Under the pieces are notes generated by a model. That model was not told the origin of the DNA. It worked only from the letters and a program-made list of their open reading frames with translations, and did no database searches. From contig NC_088775.1 in assembly GCF_954871325.1 (NCBI RefSeq), forward strand, positions 87,025,561 through 87,089,560: DNA of 64,000 nt, in the 5' to 3' direction. Positions within the stretch are counted from its first letter, which is position 1. Every line of letters begins with the position of its first letter. The stretch comes from Gordionus sp. m RMFG-2023. Lineage: Eukaryota > Nematomorpha > Gordioida > Chordodea > Parachordodidae. Both the position numbers and the translations under genes were made by a program. Shown here in pieces: positions 13,401-25,079 of this stretch.

Positions 13401-16395
13401 TTACTAAGCAACGAATAAATTTGAAACCATTTAAATAATATATATTATACCCGCACTCATATCTTTCTAAATTTTTATAACCTTACCCTAACCTTGTCCG
13501 AAGAGTTGGAAATTATTGTATATGAGGGCGGGGATGGAACTAGGGTTGAAATAGTTTTCCGCCCTGGTCTTTAGCCCATTGAGCCCCCTAGCTACAATTT
13601 TTCAAAAAACGATATTTTTTAATATTACGTCATCAATAAGATATAAAACAAAAAAAAGGGGACATTGTTATTGTTCTTAGAAGGTACACTTGCCAACCTT
13701 TATCTGTTATCAAAAGCGTCCAAAAAAATGACTCGGAAACATTTTTACTCCGGGAATGACAAGTGACAACCCACACGTAGAAGAAATCAAATCCCCCCCC
13801 CATTTTTCTAAGAGGTATGGTTCTAACAGCTTATTGAAATTGGGTATTTTTTCCCAAAGGAGATGGTGGGGGGAGGGGGAGTTGTTCCATTACCGCTAGA
13901 TCTAAAAAGAATTTAAAAAATATGAAATACATTGAGCGATATTATATTTTTATAAAAAAAATTAATGCGTCAAATTTTCGAAAAATAGAAATTTTATTAG
14001 ATTTATTTGAATGAAATCATATGTACTTTTTTTTTAAAAAAAACATTTAAATTAAACCATTTTCTAATTGTGGTGGGAATTTGGATGATATTTCTTCCAT
14101 TTTAGCGATTTTTTTTAAATTTTCAATTTAAATACAAGTGTTTAGTCCCCTAGTATCTATTAATATTAATATCAAATTTACTTTAAAAATTTTCTAGGAG
14201 ATATAAGCCATGTTCCCAATTTTTAGCGATTTTTGTTTTCGCGATTTAGAACGGGAACCTTTTTGACTGTCTTATTGTCCGGGACATTTCTGGCAATAAG
14301 AATTTAATAAAATTAATGGGGTTTTTTTTTCCTTTACTAAATTATTAAATTAACAATAAATAAAATATGTATAAAAAGTAAAATTAAATTTTAAAAAATT
14401 TTTTTTAAGAAATCTTTCTAAACTGATTGGTTGCCTATTAATCACAAATATTTTCCTAAATAAAAAAAAAATTAATGTAATTTTATATTTAAAAAAAGGG
14501 GGAGGGAGAGAGGGGGGCTGTTATGAATGATTGATAACTAGGAGCTCAGAAATTATATCGTAAAATCTTTTGATTCAATATTAAATATACTATTACTGTC
14601 TCTCTTCATAAGGGTTCAACATATTATGGGAATAAGACTTCATTTATAGTGGGATGTGATCCAACACAATTGATGCCACTATGAATGTGGCTTAATGCTT
14701 AATGATATAATGTTTTAGAAAAAATGTCAAATCTACATTTTTTTTTAAAAATAATAATTTTATTTCCAGGATTGTTACTCCAGCAAGTAAACCTACACTA
14801 TATGAGTTTCAGGCAATTAGTTATAATAATTTTGGATATATAGATTTTTTTTTAAAAAAATGCAAATAATTTATAGCAATGCATTTTTTTCTAAAAAAAA
14901 AATCTTAAAATTTGCCACAATCTTACTTTAGATTTTTGCTATGAATAGTAATGTCAATGAACATAGCCATAAAGTTTCTAAACCCCCCACAAAATAGTTA
15001 CATATCAAATATGTGAAGCTTAGAAAAATGACAATGATAATTATTTTTTTTAAATTTATTAATTAATAAAAGTAATTATATTTAGAGGTATGCAAATATC
15101 GTTTTTTGAAGCCAATCCAATATCAAGGTTATGGTCAACATCTATATTAGTAAATCCAATATTGATAAATATATGCTTTATTTCCATTGTATATTAACTA
15201 TAACACATATTTTTTTAAAAATAATTTTTCATTATATATTTTATGGTTAGTAGTAATATAAACAGACTAATTCAAAAGTATATATTTTTTCTATTATGTT
15301 ATAAATATTTGATTTAATATTATTTATTATTATATTCTTCAAGGATATCATTATTTTCAAAAATGAATATTGGTCATCAAAACACTTATAAAGATTAATT
15401 TTTTAGATCTGAAAAGAATTTATATTGGATAAGTAAAGAATTTATATTGGATAAGTAAAGACTTTTTGAGATATAATGAAATCGATATAAAAATTATATT
15501 CAGAATAATTTGTGCATAATCAATTTTACCTAAATATTTCATCAAAATAAATAGAAATTTCTGATTCCCAAATTATGCAAGAACATTTGGATCATCCTCA
15601 TTAAAAAAATGGAAAATTTCTTATTCATATTTACCCATGGTGGGGGGGGGGGGGAAGGTGGTACCATTATATTATCCATTTAATTGTGAATATCATTTTA
15701 AGCTATTAAAAAATTTCCCTCTTTCATAAAATTTTGTAGTTTTTAGTTTAATATTTTATTATTTAATTTTATGAAATTATGACTTTTTTTTCTTCAAAAT
15801 TAAGTGGATTTGCTTCATATTTATAGTCCTGCCCTATTATCTTATTTAATCATGTGATATTAACCTCCTTTTTTAATATTTTGCTTATTAACTTGCTGAT
15901 AATAAATATCTCTTTGGAGGCAATTTGCAAAACTCAGCTATACTTATTTTAAAATACAAGAAATACTAAGGCATAAAATGATCATTTTTATATTAATATA
16001 ATAATACCCAACATGATCCACAAGCACCTTGATCTCTAACCTCCTGAAGTGTTGGACAATTTGGCCATTGTGTTCTACTATCAAATTCCTCTGGCAACTG
16101 CATTTTATCTTGATCATGAAATTGAACTTCCATGTTAAATAATTTGGAAGTTGTAGCATTTAATTTGACTCCCATTAATCCCTTAATAAGATCATAGTCC
16201 CAACTTTGAAAATTTGGAACATCACTTGCCTATTTATAAAATATATACGCAATTATATAATCTAAAACCTTCCAGGTGGTATTAAGATTATTGATATAAT
16301 CTACAATTTGAATAGCCCGCGATCCATATTTATTTTCTGATCTTGTAGTATAGAAAAATCCACATATAAATGCAAGGAGTAAAAAAAAATTCATG
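7487..16395 (-). CDS. Cathepsin B-like cysteine protease, eight exons (copy 1)
   Basis: Exons on the minus strand, all with GT/AG borders: 16269-16395, 16008-16229, 13016-13131, 12104-12234, 11818-11916, 8295-8411, 7827-8042, 7487-7653. Exon 1 encodes a hydrophobic leader and start of the propeptide; exon 2 the rest of the propeptide and the mature start [14 protein letters not shown] with the catalytic Cys in QGACGSCW; exon 3 [14 protein letters not shown]; exon 4 CNGG and the occluding loop HCDHH; exon 7 the catalytic His in [12 protein letters not shown] and Asn in VNSWN. All catalytic residues are present, so a papain-family (C1A) lysosomal or gut protease with dipeptidyl carboxypeptidase ability is expected. 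Odd points: exon 8 adds a C-terminal tail of about 55 residues beyond usual cathepsin B. The homopolymer (nine A) right after the ATG throws exon 1 out of frame by one base, either a sequencing error or a real lesion. Otherwise 397 residues read through. Confidence 0.85.
8905..8990. repeat. GC-rich imperfect palindrome
   Basis: Arms atcacagtagcgcgaattcg and, on the other strand, catcacagtttaacgcgaat pair around a short centre containing gtgtatatac. Such CG-rich paired ends in AT-rich DNA suggest a small foldback transposon or the terminus of one. No coding sequence. Confidence 0.5.
9053..10497. mobile_element. Fossil LTR-element fragments in inverted arrangement (gag-like zinc-knuckle tail plus LTR pieces)
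   Basis: Two nested inverted repeats are visible: about 9053-9320 against 9432-9664, and about 9664-9880 against 10185-10400. LTR-like pieces begin with TGTGCTGAATTTTG and carry an AATAAA-type signal. The coding parts (minus 9697-10014 and plus about 10185-10365) share an acidic C-terminus ending in QELEELLGL, and a CCHC-like knuckle with Arg/Gly-rich surroundings lies near 10020. This resembles the small zinc-knuckle ORF that follows the integrase in the Ty3/gypsy element at 32-40 kb. The copy is clearly broken and rearranged. Confidence 0.6.
13132..16007. other. Intron 2 of cathepsin B copy 1
   Basis: A 2.9 kb AT-rich intron between the catalytic-Cys exon and exon 3. It contains short purine-rich and poly-G stretches (13 G at 15642-15654). 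I see no gene or clear transposon. Confidence 0.5.
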
Positions 16396-17501
16396 AAGAA
16401 GGATAAATGATGAAATTAATTTGGCTGATTGTATTGGTCTAATATTTGATCAGGTGGTATAATTTATTAACCTTAATCATTATAATAAAGTGTAATATTT
16501 GTATGAGGATAAAGTAATTTATTTTAGTAAATATTAGCAATATGTATTGGAAATCAAGGTTTTTTTGTTAATAGTTTAATCTGCCATTTGGATTATTATG
16601 GGGGGGGGGGGGGGGGGGGGGGGGCAGATGACATATTATAAATTTTATTATGAGACTTTAATTGCAAACCTTTGAAGGTTATATTTTTAAAAAAAATTGA
16701 TTCTTCCCTCTTACATATTTTCTTATTAATTGTTTAGTAACATATTAACTTTTCTAACACTACTCCATATTTGGCTACCCTACTAACTTCACCCAATCTT
16801 GTATGAAAATTTGGTTTCAAGAAAAAACTGATCTGCCATCGCTGGCCTCGGCAAGTTATTTAATTGGTGACGTCCCCTGTAGAACAACTGATGACCTTAA
16901 TTCATTTAGGAAGAGTTCGAATAAAGGTTTTGTATATCTTACTTCTGGCAAATTTTATCACAAGTATATTTTTGAGATTGAGTGTTATGGCAGATATGCA
17001 CCCCCCCCCCCCATCCAGAACTGCCATTTAAGATTTGATAATTTTTCTGTATATAATTTTAATTTACGACGCTACCAAATATTTATTCAAAATATAAAAA
17101 TTTAAGCCGATTTCAAGCATCAAACTTATAAATACAACTTGTAAATACTAAAATATGAAATAAAAATTAGGTCATTTTTTATATTAAATAACTATAGTTT
17201 AATGCAAAAATATATGTGTCTTACAAAAAAGTGGATGAATATAATCATCGGGGGTGGCCCACGAATAAAAAGTTAAGCCACCTTTTATAATACAACAAGA
17301 AATTTAAATAAAAGTATGAAAAACATAATTATTATATGCCTTCTAAAAAAATATAAATGCGGAAAAAGTCCAAAGGTAATACTTAGAAAAAAAAAAAATA
17401 TCTGCATAATATTTATAAAATTAATATGAGATCATATCAATATAATAGTGGAAAATTTGTCATTGATAAAAAAAAAATATATGGTAAAATATATACTTTG
17501 T
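16396..17501. other. Intergenic stretch between cathepsin B copies 1 and 2, with a 25-G tract
   Basis: Contains the longest homopolymer of the window, G25 at 16600-16624, and a C12 run at 17001-17012. From about 17060 the sequence matches the flank of cathepsin copy 3 at about 58300, marking one edge of a segmental duplication. No exon seen. Confidence 0.55.
16600..16624 (+). repeat. Poly-G tract, 25 bases
   Basis: Uninterrupted G25, flanked by ordinary AT-rich sequence. Capable in principle of intermolecular or tandem G-quadruplex folding. Several shorter G or C runs occur elsewhere in the window. Confidence 0.95.
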
Positions 17502-18566
17502 TTAGGCAATATTATTTTGATATTCTTCCAGAGTAAGTAAGTGTTCTTCGATTTGATTTTCAAAAGGCTGCTGAATAAAATTATTGCTCTTGATCTCTTC
17601 TTTATGATTCAGAGGATCGTTTGCAGGACCTATAAATTCTTAGTTAATTTTATTAAAGACGTTTTCACGATTTCTGGAAGCTAAATCGAAATATATATTG
17701 TTTATAATATTAGAATCGAAATAATATAGGTAAAAGAAAGTTATTTAAATCAGAATTTGGTACGTCAGCCAGAACCCTCGGAATCGGGGAAAATATAGGA
17801 ACCGAATTTTTTAAATTTTAGCACCAGATTCCATTTTAAAATTCTAGGTAAACGCCCAAAAACGGAATTTAGGTTAGGTTCCGAACTTTTAATTTAAATA
17901 GAATATTGAAGAAAAAATTTTTTTTGATAATTTGACCCCCTACCTTCTACCCCCTAAAAAGTATATTTTTTTAAAAAAATGCATTCCTTGTACCCATTTG
18001 TTTTTCAGTGTTAGGCAAACCGGCATATATCTCTGCCTCAATTCCGCATTCATTTGTTCTTAGAATCTTGAAAAATCCCTTTTGCTCCCAATCTTTGTTC
18101 CAACTATTAACGAACAGCCAATAGGACGTGTTATCTTGCACACCCCATCCTATAATTTTTAAAGCGTAGCCGCCCACTAGATCTCCAGTTACGTGTTTGT
18201 AGGCTCCTGTTGCAATATAAAAATAAATTATAATTCTTTTTAAAATAAAAGGGAAATTATAGTTTTAATAAAATGGGCTTGTAACGCCATAAGGATATAT
18301 GGATATATCTGAAGTCTTAGATGTGTAACGTTCGCTCACCCCTCAAAGTATTTGTTGTTTAGCAAGCTAATTACATACCGTTTTGTAAAAAGTATAAATA
18401 TACAATTGTCATCTACCAGATTTGTATTGCAAAAAATCTTCGAAAACGATCATGATAGCTTCTACTGGCCCGTATTGCATAATTTCTGATTGTATTTGTT
18501 TAGGATCGAAGGGCACAGCATATATTTTTTTAAAATGAATTTTACAAATATTGATGCCTCAGAACT

Positions 18567-18788
18567 AGTGTTTATTAAACGGCTCGTTTTGAGCCAATTT
18601 TTAAAACGACAATCTCAATATTTTATCCAGAAAAATATTGCGCAAACCTTTAGATTTTGCTCATAGATGGCACAAAAAGGTTTGAACATCTATCGACGAA
18701 ATCTCTAGGTTTAGGCAATATTTTTCTGACTAAAATATTGAGTTGTTTTAAAAAAATAGGCTCAAGTCTAGGCGTTTAACAGCACTAC
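18567..18788. mobile_element. MITE-like foldback element, copy 2
   Basis: Outer arms read agtgtttattaaacggctc and, from the other end, agtgctgttaaacgcctag; inner arms are caatattttatcc and ctaaaatattgag. The order of inner arms, spacer and outer arms matches the element at 4570-4805. Non-coding, about 220 bp. Confidence 0.55.
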
Positions 18789-20579
18789 TCAAAACTTTCA
18801 AAAATGAACAAGGAAAATCAGAGGGAAAACTGGTTTACCGACCTGGAAATCGCCATTAAACGGAGAAGAAGGAAAAAAAAGAAGATTTAGATACTAATTA
18901 TAACAAATCATTTTAAAAGAGCATTGCTATTAAATTCTTTGAGATTATACTTTAATTATTTTTCAAAATATAGCAATAGAGGAGACGAGAGTTTATTCAT
19001 TATCATTCTTACTTTATAAAAAATCAAATATATACACTCTATAAACAAGGATTCACTCCTACCAAACCCGTTCAATAGCTATTAACGATTAATTTACAGA
19101 AATTTATAAAATAAATAACACCCGAACCTAAACTTCGTAAAAAAAAGGTTCCTTAAACCAGTTAGAAATTTTTTAATATCTTGAACTGTTTCAAAATAAT
19201 CATCAATAAATTGTGATTGATAAATTATCAGTGACCATTTTCAGATATTTGTTTTGTATATTGCTATATGACGATGTAAGCTAAAGGTTAGTAGGGTATA
19301 GAAGTGTTCTTGGCTATAGAATAAGCTAGATATTCTTTTTCTAGGGATTATTTATAAAAAAAATTTTAAAAAAATGTGCCTTCCTTTACAAAATGTCTAG
19401 TAACAAGTTTTTTATGTGTAATAATTAGAATCGGTTTTTAAAGGTTCAAACCAAACCGAATTATTATCTGAACCTAAACCGATATTTTTTAAGGTTCAAA
19501 TCTCTGTTTTAAACTCATTTCCTCTCTAAAATATAAAATACTTAGAAATCTTTCACAAATAATGTCATGCGTCTAGTCATATTTAGAGGCCTAATGGATT
19601 GAACTCGGGGTTGGTTCGGATATTGAATACTTTTTTCTCAGCCCGGGTCAGGCTGTAAGAGGTGTCAAACATGAAGTTCGAGCCGATAAATAAATATTAA
19701 AAATATAAATATCTTCAATATTATTAACACATCCTCAATAATCATTTTGTTTCATAAAATTTTAATGGTATAACATGTCATTTTTCTTCTAACACATATC
19801 AATTATTTCATATATATTCATTTACCAAATTAAATATTTTCCCTGATTATATTTTAGCGATTAGTTAAAACTCTATTACACACATACTTTACATCATATA
19901 ATATAGTGTTAATTAAAATTTATTTATCTATCTATTCAATTAAAAAGCCAAAAAAATCAAAACTCATGAATTAGAGAGAAACGAAAATCTGAATGTTTGG
20001 AAGAAATTCTTAATATTTAATGACAAGGGTGAACAAAATTAATTATGTGATTTACAAACTTGCACAAATCTCTATATTCTTATCATTCAACATATATAAA
20101 ATAAATTTAGTCAGGTTCAGGTTGGGTTGGATCTAAATGCGTTCTAGAGCTATTGTCGGGTTGAACCTAAAATTCAGGGTTAGGGTAGGGTTGGACGTAA
20201 AAGTGAGTTTTAGGGGTCGATCTTAGACATAAAAAATCTGAAATTCTTCAGGAGGGCCTTGGGCCGTGAAAAAATGATTTAGCAGGGATTTAGTCATATT
20301 GTATTTTAGTTAATCCTTGTGATCATCCCTTGAATAAAAAAAATTACGATTAAATTTTCGTAGTGTCAGCAACCTAAATTTTAATCGTAAAAACTTAATG
20401 ATCATTTATTTGATCGACATGATATTTATAAAATAAAACATTTATCTATTAAAACAAGATAATTATTTTAAAACTTGATTTATTTTAAATAATAATAATT
20501 TTTATAAGTTATTATTATATAATTATTCCAAACAAAAAAAAATTCAGCATTAAAATAAATACTATTTATTTTTATAGGT

Positions 20580-20830
20580 GATGACTGGGAGAAGAAATAG
20601 CAGAGACCTGCAAGCCCGGCCTGGGTACACGAGCCGGGCCATATTTTAATTTTTTTAAATAAACCTGGGCCGAGGCTGAAACTTTTTTAATACACCAGGG
20701 CTGCGGCTTGAAAATTTTTTATAAAATACCCGGACTGGGGTAGGTCTGAAAATATAAAATCCTTGCCGAGCCAGGTTAAAAAATATTCGAGCTGGGCCAT
20801 GCAAATGATATTTCTGCAGGTCTCTGAGAA
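20580..20830. repeat. Degenerate GC-richer minisatellite
   Basis: Loose repeats of a motif like cctgggccgaggctgaaa about every 40-50 bases, alternating with T-rich spacers. Related units occur at 24440-24850. Often seen as internal or terminal repeats of decayed transposons; family not resolved. Confidence 0.45.
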
Positions 20831-22369
20831 ATAGACTGAGATGATTTGGACATGATAAAAGTAAAGCAAAGGACTATTGGTAGAATGGATGCTGCTGTTT
20901 TGAAGTGAAGAGAAAAAGCCTCAAATTGGAAAGCTGGATGAAGTGCTAGTAAATAGCAGGAAAACGCTAGGTTTTACTTGGGACGATGTCCAGCACTCCG
21001 GAAATGGAGAAAGAGGATTAGAATGGCAAATGGCTCTCATAGAGAAATATGTAAAAGGGCCACTAATCGGCAAAGAAGGAAGAAGACCGAATTAGAGATT
21101 TTTTTCCAAATAGTATTCTTTTTCTCTTTTTCAAAAATTAGTATGCAGGCACAAGAAAAAAAATGGAGACAATATGTTTGAAAATAATACTACTTAAAAA
21201 CTCTAAAGTGATTTTAAAATCCTTGATATTTTCAAAAAGCTCTTATCGAAAGTATAAACTAAATTTTGCATATATGATGTTGTTTTTGTTCCAAAAATTA
21301 TTAAGCTAACCAAATAATTTCATACCATTGTACTAACAGGATTTTAAGTATCGTTAAAACTCTGGGATGTATGGACGCGAATAACTTTCAAGGGTTATAT
21401 AAGTATATATGTTAGCGGCAATGTGTTATTTTCACAACTATAAATCAATTCTTGAGCGCCTTTTTGTTAAATTTAAGGATCTGATTATACCGAAAATGTA
21501 ATCCAGCATGTTGAGAACACCTATTCTTATCAATTGTGGACAATTCTTCCATTAATCTTTGAGTCATTTATAATTAATATAAAAAATATCTATGGAAAAA
21601 CTATATATAAATTAAATTTGGTTCAAAGGTTCATAAAATTGTTTGAATGTCATCGGGTAGGTATTCCAAACATGATATAATATATTTCCAGTAAAATCAG
21701 ATTTTAAAATTTTTAAAACGTCAAAAGTGATTTAAAGTTGAAAAAAAACACTGATAATAAAACATCATATGATTTTTAAAAAAAATAATATTCACCCTAT
21801 TTGAATTTGTTAAGTTTTATTCCAAATTAAATAAATATGAAATAACCCAAAATTTTTGTCATCCTTGTAGGTCATCGCAATGGGTAACACATTTCGGGGT
21901 GTCTACTATTTTACTGCACGATTTGTTGATACCTTAATATTTACAAAAAGTAAGAAAAACTTAAGGTAAATATTACTTATTTATATCTAAACAAAATTAA
22001 GACATATAACATTCAGTTCGCCCTTAATTTTTAAAACTCTTGGCGTCTCACAACATGTATGGGGTTATATTATAAGTTTTTACCTGTAGTATGGTAATCG
22101 CGATGCTGTATTTCGTAGGGTAGGCAACCTTGATTAGATCCAAACTGCCCTCCCGTCACTATGCCCTTAAACTGATAACGGGCCCTAGCCATCTGTGGTT
22201 GACCTCCGCCACATCTACATATGGATAACATTAATATAACATAAGATGTCATTTATAATACGTTAAAAATTAAAATATTTAAAAAATAGAATACTTTTAA
22301 AAATCAAATATCTAATATATATATAATCGCAATAATAAAGAAATGAACGTTTTCGTATAACCTTAATGT

Positions 22370-22680
22370 TAATTTTTATTGAGCATGAAAAAAAGTTATG
22401 CGTCAGAAGCGATATCATTATTGAATTCAATTGATCAATCAGAGTTTATCATTACTGCTAGTTGCATCAATAAATTATTTTTAGCTCATTACTTTGTAGA
22501 AATTTACAAAAACCAAATTTAGATTTGGTTCCGGTTATTGATTTGGCGGAAAATATATATGAACAGGTAGATACAATAAGAATGAATGTAGATAATTATT
22601 TTCATAATATTTATCTAGACGTTGAATCGAGGGCTAAATTTTATGATATAACACTAATTAAACCTCGTCTAAAATAAATA
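22370..22680 (+). pseudogene. hAT-like (ZMYM/BED-type) transposase remnant, internal part
   Basis: A plus-strand stretch reads PNLDLVPVIDLAENIYEQ then VDTIRMNVDNYFHNIYLDVE, ending near 22675. This pattern (repeated Ile/Ile-Arg helices with EQV.TIR) resembles the middle of hAT-type transposases related to zinc-finger MYM proteins. Upstream codons are broken. Likely the same element as the C-terminal piece at 25080-25857, with other mobile DNA between. Family call is inference. Confidence 0.45.
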
Positions 22681-22734
22681 TTGGCTCAACTGAAGAATCT
22701 ATATTATAATTTTCCGATGTCCTCACTACGTCAT

Positions 22735-22798
22735 CGCTAAGTCATGTCATCGCTACGTCATGTCAGCGCTACGTCATGTCATCGCTACGTCATGTCAT
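22735..22798 (+). repeat. 16-bp tandem repeat, four copies
   Basis: Four units of cgctacgtcatgtcat with one or two substitutions, at 22735, 22751, 22767 and 22783. CG-rich for this neighbourhood, and each unit holds an ACGTCA core, half of a CREB/ATF-type site. Confidence 0.9.
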
Positions 22799-22963
22799 CG
22801 GGTACTTATTTTTGTTTTTTTATTTTTTTATTGATTATATTTTATTTTTTTTATAGAAAATATTTTTAGACATGAAGCCCAATAAAATCTACCAAATGCA
22901 AAATAAATTATTCATCTATATATACTAAAAAGGATTATACTATTCATTTTAGAATACTTAGCT

Positions 22964-23330
22964 TATGATGGATGATATTCCCACTATTTCTAGAGAGGTT
23001 AACCTAATATTGACTCCTCTTCAGGTTTAATACATTAATATATTTTTTATTTATTCTTTTGTTTTTATTTTAGATAACAAGCCATGTCCCAACCTCACTT
23101 AATGATTGTACATGTGATATATTGACTCCTCATCAGGTTCAATGCATTTATTTTTTATTTATTTTGTTTTTATTTTAGTTAACAAGCCATGTCCTAACCT
23201 CAGTTAATGATTGTACAGGTGGTGATTTATCCATCATTAATAAAAGAAAAAGATGGCAGATCAATCAAAAAAAGAAACGCACTAGGGATAGCGAGGACCT
23301 ACAAAATAGAACATTCTCTTATTTATCAAG
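22964..23330 (+). pseudogene. Exons with tandemly duplicated exon-intron unit, transposon-associated
   Basis: From ATG at about 22964 a short exon ends in LTPLQ before gtttaa, then an intron ends in ttttag. The next exon begins ITSHVPTSLNDCT and ends in LTPHQ before a second gttcaa...ttttag intron. The third begins VTSHVLTSVNDCT and runs on into a Lys/Arg-rich stretch (NKRKRWQINQKKKRTRD). The two exon-plus-intron units of about 130 bp (23010-23216) are near copies, so this is a recent tandem duplication of an exon with its splice sites. Probably the N-terminal part of a transposase gene; the family is not clear. Confidence 0.45.
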
Positions 23331-23689
23331 TATAATTTTTCTCAAAATTATATTGGGATTTTTTAATGTTAAATGTTAGTCTTATGTTATTATTTTTATA
23401 AAGTAATATATTTTACCTGTAGAATAATTGGTAAATTAGAGATTTCCTCTTCATTAATTATAAATTTTGGGCTTGGTTTCAAAATTAGGGAAGGTGGGTT
23501 AGAGAAATTCTTTTTAAATATTAAGATCTTGGATGATTTTTTCTTGAACCTATATTGGGCCTCTGGAGGTTTATTTTGTTTTTTATCTAATGTCTTATAT
23601 CTATATGTTTATTTTATACACCCAGTTGCCTCCAAATGATATTTCTATCACCACTACCACAATCCCTATGCCACCTCTGCCTAATTTTT

Positions 23690-24172
23690 AACAAATAAAA
23701 GCATTTAATTCCACTATCATTTACCTCATTAGGAGTTATTATAAATAATACTTTATCCGATTCCCTAAGGAACTTTCGTGAATATTTAGAGAGATGTTCA
23801 AACGTGAATGTGTAGTGCGGCCAATTTCATTAACATTATTAATGGGAAAATATGCGGTAGTTTTGTCATGGCCTTTATAACAATACTTACGACCGTTTTA
23901 TGGTTGAGTTGACAATGTCGTTCATGATTTTATTTTAGAGGGGATACCAAAACTGACACTTTGGCAGAAATATCATTTTGCGTTCTTCTTTTACCAGTAG
24001 CCCAGGGCCTCAGCTTTATCAGGACACAATGGGTGTTGTATACTGCTTTGGTAATCCGTCATTATTCATTACTTTCACCTACAACCCTAAATGGGATGAT
24101 ATTATACATTAATTTTTCCTTCTGCAAACGACTAAAAGGATTTGCTCTTAATTTTACCAGACACACAGAGTA
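23690..24172 (+). pseudogene. Helitron replicase/helicase remnant (N-terminal part)
   Basis: Around 24025-24100 a plus-strand frame gives GNPSLFITFTYNPKWDDI, matching the Helitron-like N-terminal domain (usual pattern PDLFITFTCNPKW). Surrounding codons are interrupted by stops. A rolling-circle transposon scrap with no visible ends. Helitron helicase pieces also occur at 62-64 kb. Confidence 0.55.
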
Positions 24173-24439
24173 ATAATTATTCCTCATCATTTTTTTAAAA
24201 AATTACCTAAATTTATATGGCAAGAAAAACAAATTTCTTAAAAAATATATAAATAAATTGCATATAAGTTTCATTAGTATTGAATGGCATTTTTGTAATT
24301 TAAATAAATAGCATTTTTTTGTACTTAACAAAAGATATAGATAGCCCTTATCAAATTTTTTGATAAAAGGAGTTAACCCACTAATTGGTAAATCCGATAT
24401 TTCCCCTTCATGTGTTGATAAATTATTTAGAAATTTAAC

Positions 24440-24850
24440 TATCTCTTGAAAAATAGTTTTGAAACTTAATATGGGATGGACTGGGCTTGAAAAATATTCC
24501 TCAAGATTAATATTTGCTTGCACCTGACTTGGGAATATCTTATACAAATTATTATGGGCCGGGCTAGGAAAAATTTTCAAAATTATTATGGGTTGAGCTA
24601 GGCTTGAGATGTTTTTTTATAAATTATAAGGTCTTGAACGCGTGGAAATTTTTTCCAAATATTATGAGCTTGGACCTGGCTTGAAATTTTTAATGTTAAA
24701 TGTTAGTCTTATGTAACCAGTAATATATTTACAAAGAATTTTGGTATTGGGTTCAAGCTCATTTAAATATATTTTGACTCAAATAATAGTTTCCACTCTT
24801 AGTCCTAATGGGTTGGACTCAATGACATTGCTTGGACTTGACATAAGTGG
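24440..24850. repeat. Degenerate minisatellite of gggcttgaaa-type units
   Basis: Units like tatgggccgggctaggaaaa alternate with tails like gggcttgaaaatttttt at roughly 45-60 bp spacing, strongly diverged. Similar to the patch at 20580-20830, which suggests a shared dispersed repeat. Confidence 0.5.
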
Positions 24851-25079
24851 GGAGGGGGGGGGTTTAAAAATTATATAAATTGGATATGATTTTTAAATAA
24901 AAGGTAACATCTTTCTTAAAAAAACGAATAAAATTCTCATTCTCCGTCATTTTTGACGGGCTATCTACTAGTATTATGAAATATCCATTTTCATCCCATT
25001 CTTAGAGACTTTTTTATCGCAAATAAAAGTACGGTTTTTAGATAAAAAATAAATCTTTAGCAATCTTCAAGTTTTATTA

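Larger units (their letters stand above)
18540..21440. other. Insertion of about 2.9 kb in intron 5 of cathepsin B copy 2
   Basis: Comparison with copy 3 shows homology stopping just upstream of exon 6 (about 18540) and resuming at about 21445. The inserted DNA includes a MITE-like element (18567-18788), GC-richer proline/glycine-looking minisatellite patches (19590-19680, 20100-20280, 20580-20830) and AT-rich filler. No intact gene is seen. Its arrival also removed the exon 6 acceptor. The element that delivered it is not identified. Confidence 0.5.
17502..22214 (-). pseudogene. Cathepsin B-like pseudogene (copy 2), exons 4-8 only
   Basis: Recognisable exons on the minus strand: exon 4 at 22084-22214, exon 5 about 21861-21938, exon 6 about 18418-18527, exon 7 at 17994-18206, exon 8 at 17502-17680. 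It is closest to copy 3. Lesions seen directly: exon 5 lacks 14 bases relative to copy 3 and shifts frame; the AG acceptor of exon 6 is gone; exon 8 has TAA where copy 3 has a Tyr codon (17653 region); the catalytic His is Tyr (MGGYALKIIGWG); the occluding loop Cys-Asp-His-His reads Arg-Asp-Tyr-His; one Gly codon is missing in KILRTNECG. Exons 1-3, with signal peptide, propeptide and catalytic Cys, are not found upstream to 27 kb. So it should not make an active protease. Intron 5 is about 3.3 kb against 0.4 kb in copy 3, because of an insertion. Confidence 0.8.

Noticed and set aside
22735-22798. CRISPR-like array
   Set aside because: Direct 16-bp units without spacers in a eukaryotic context; an ordinary minisatellite.
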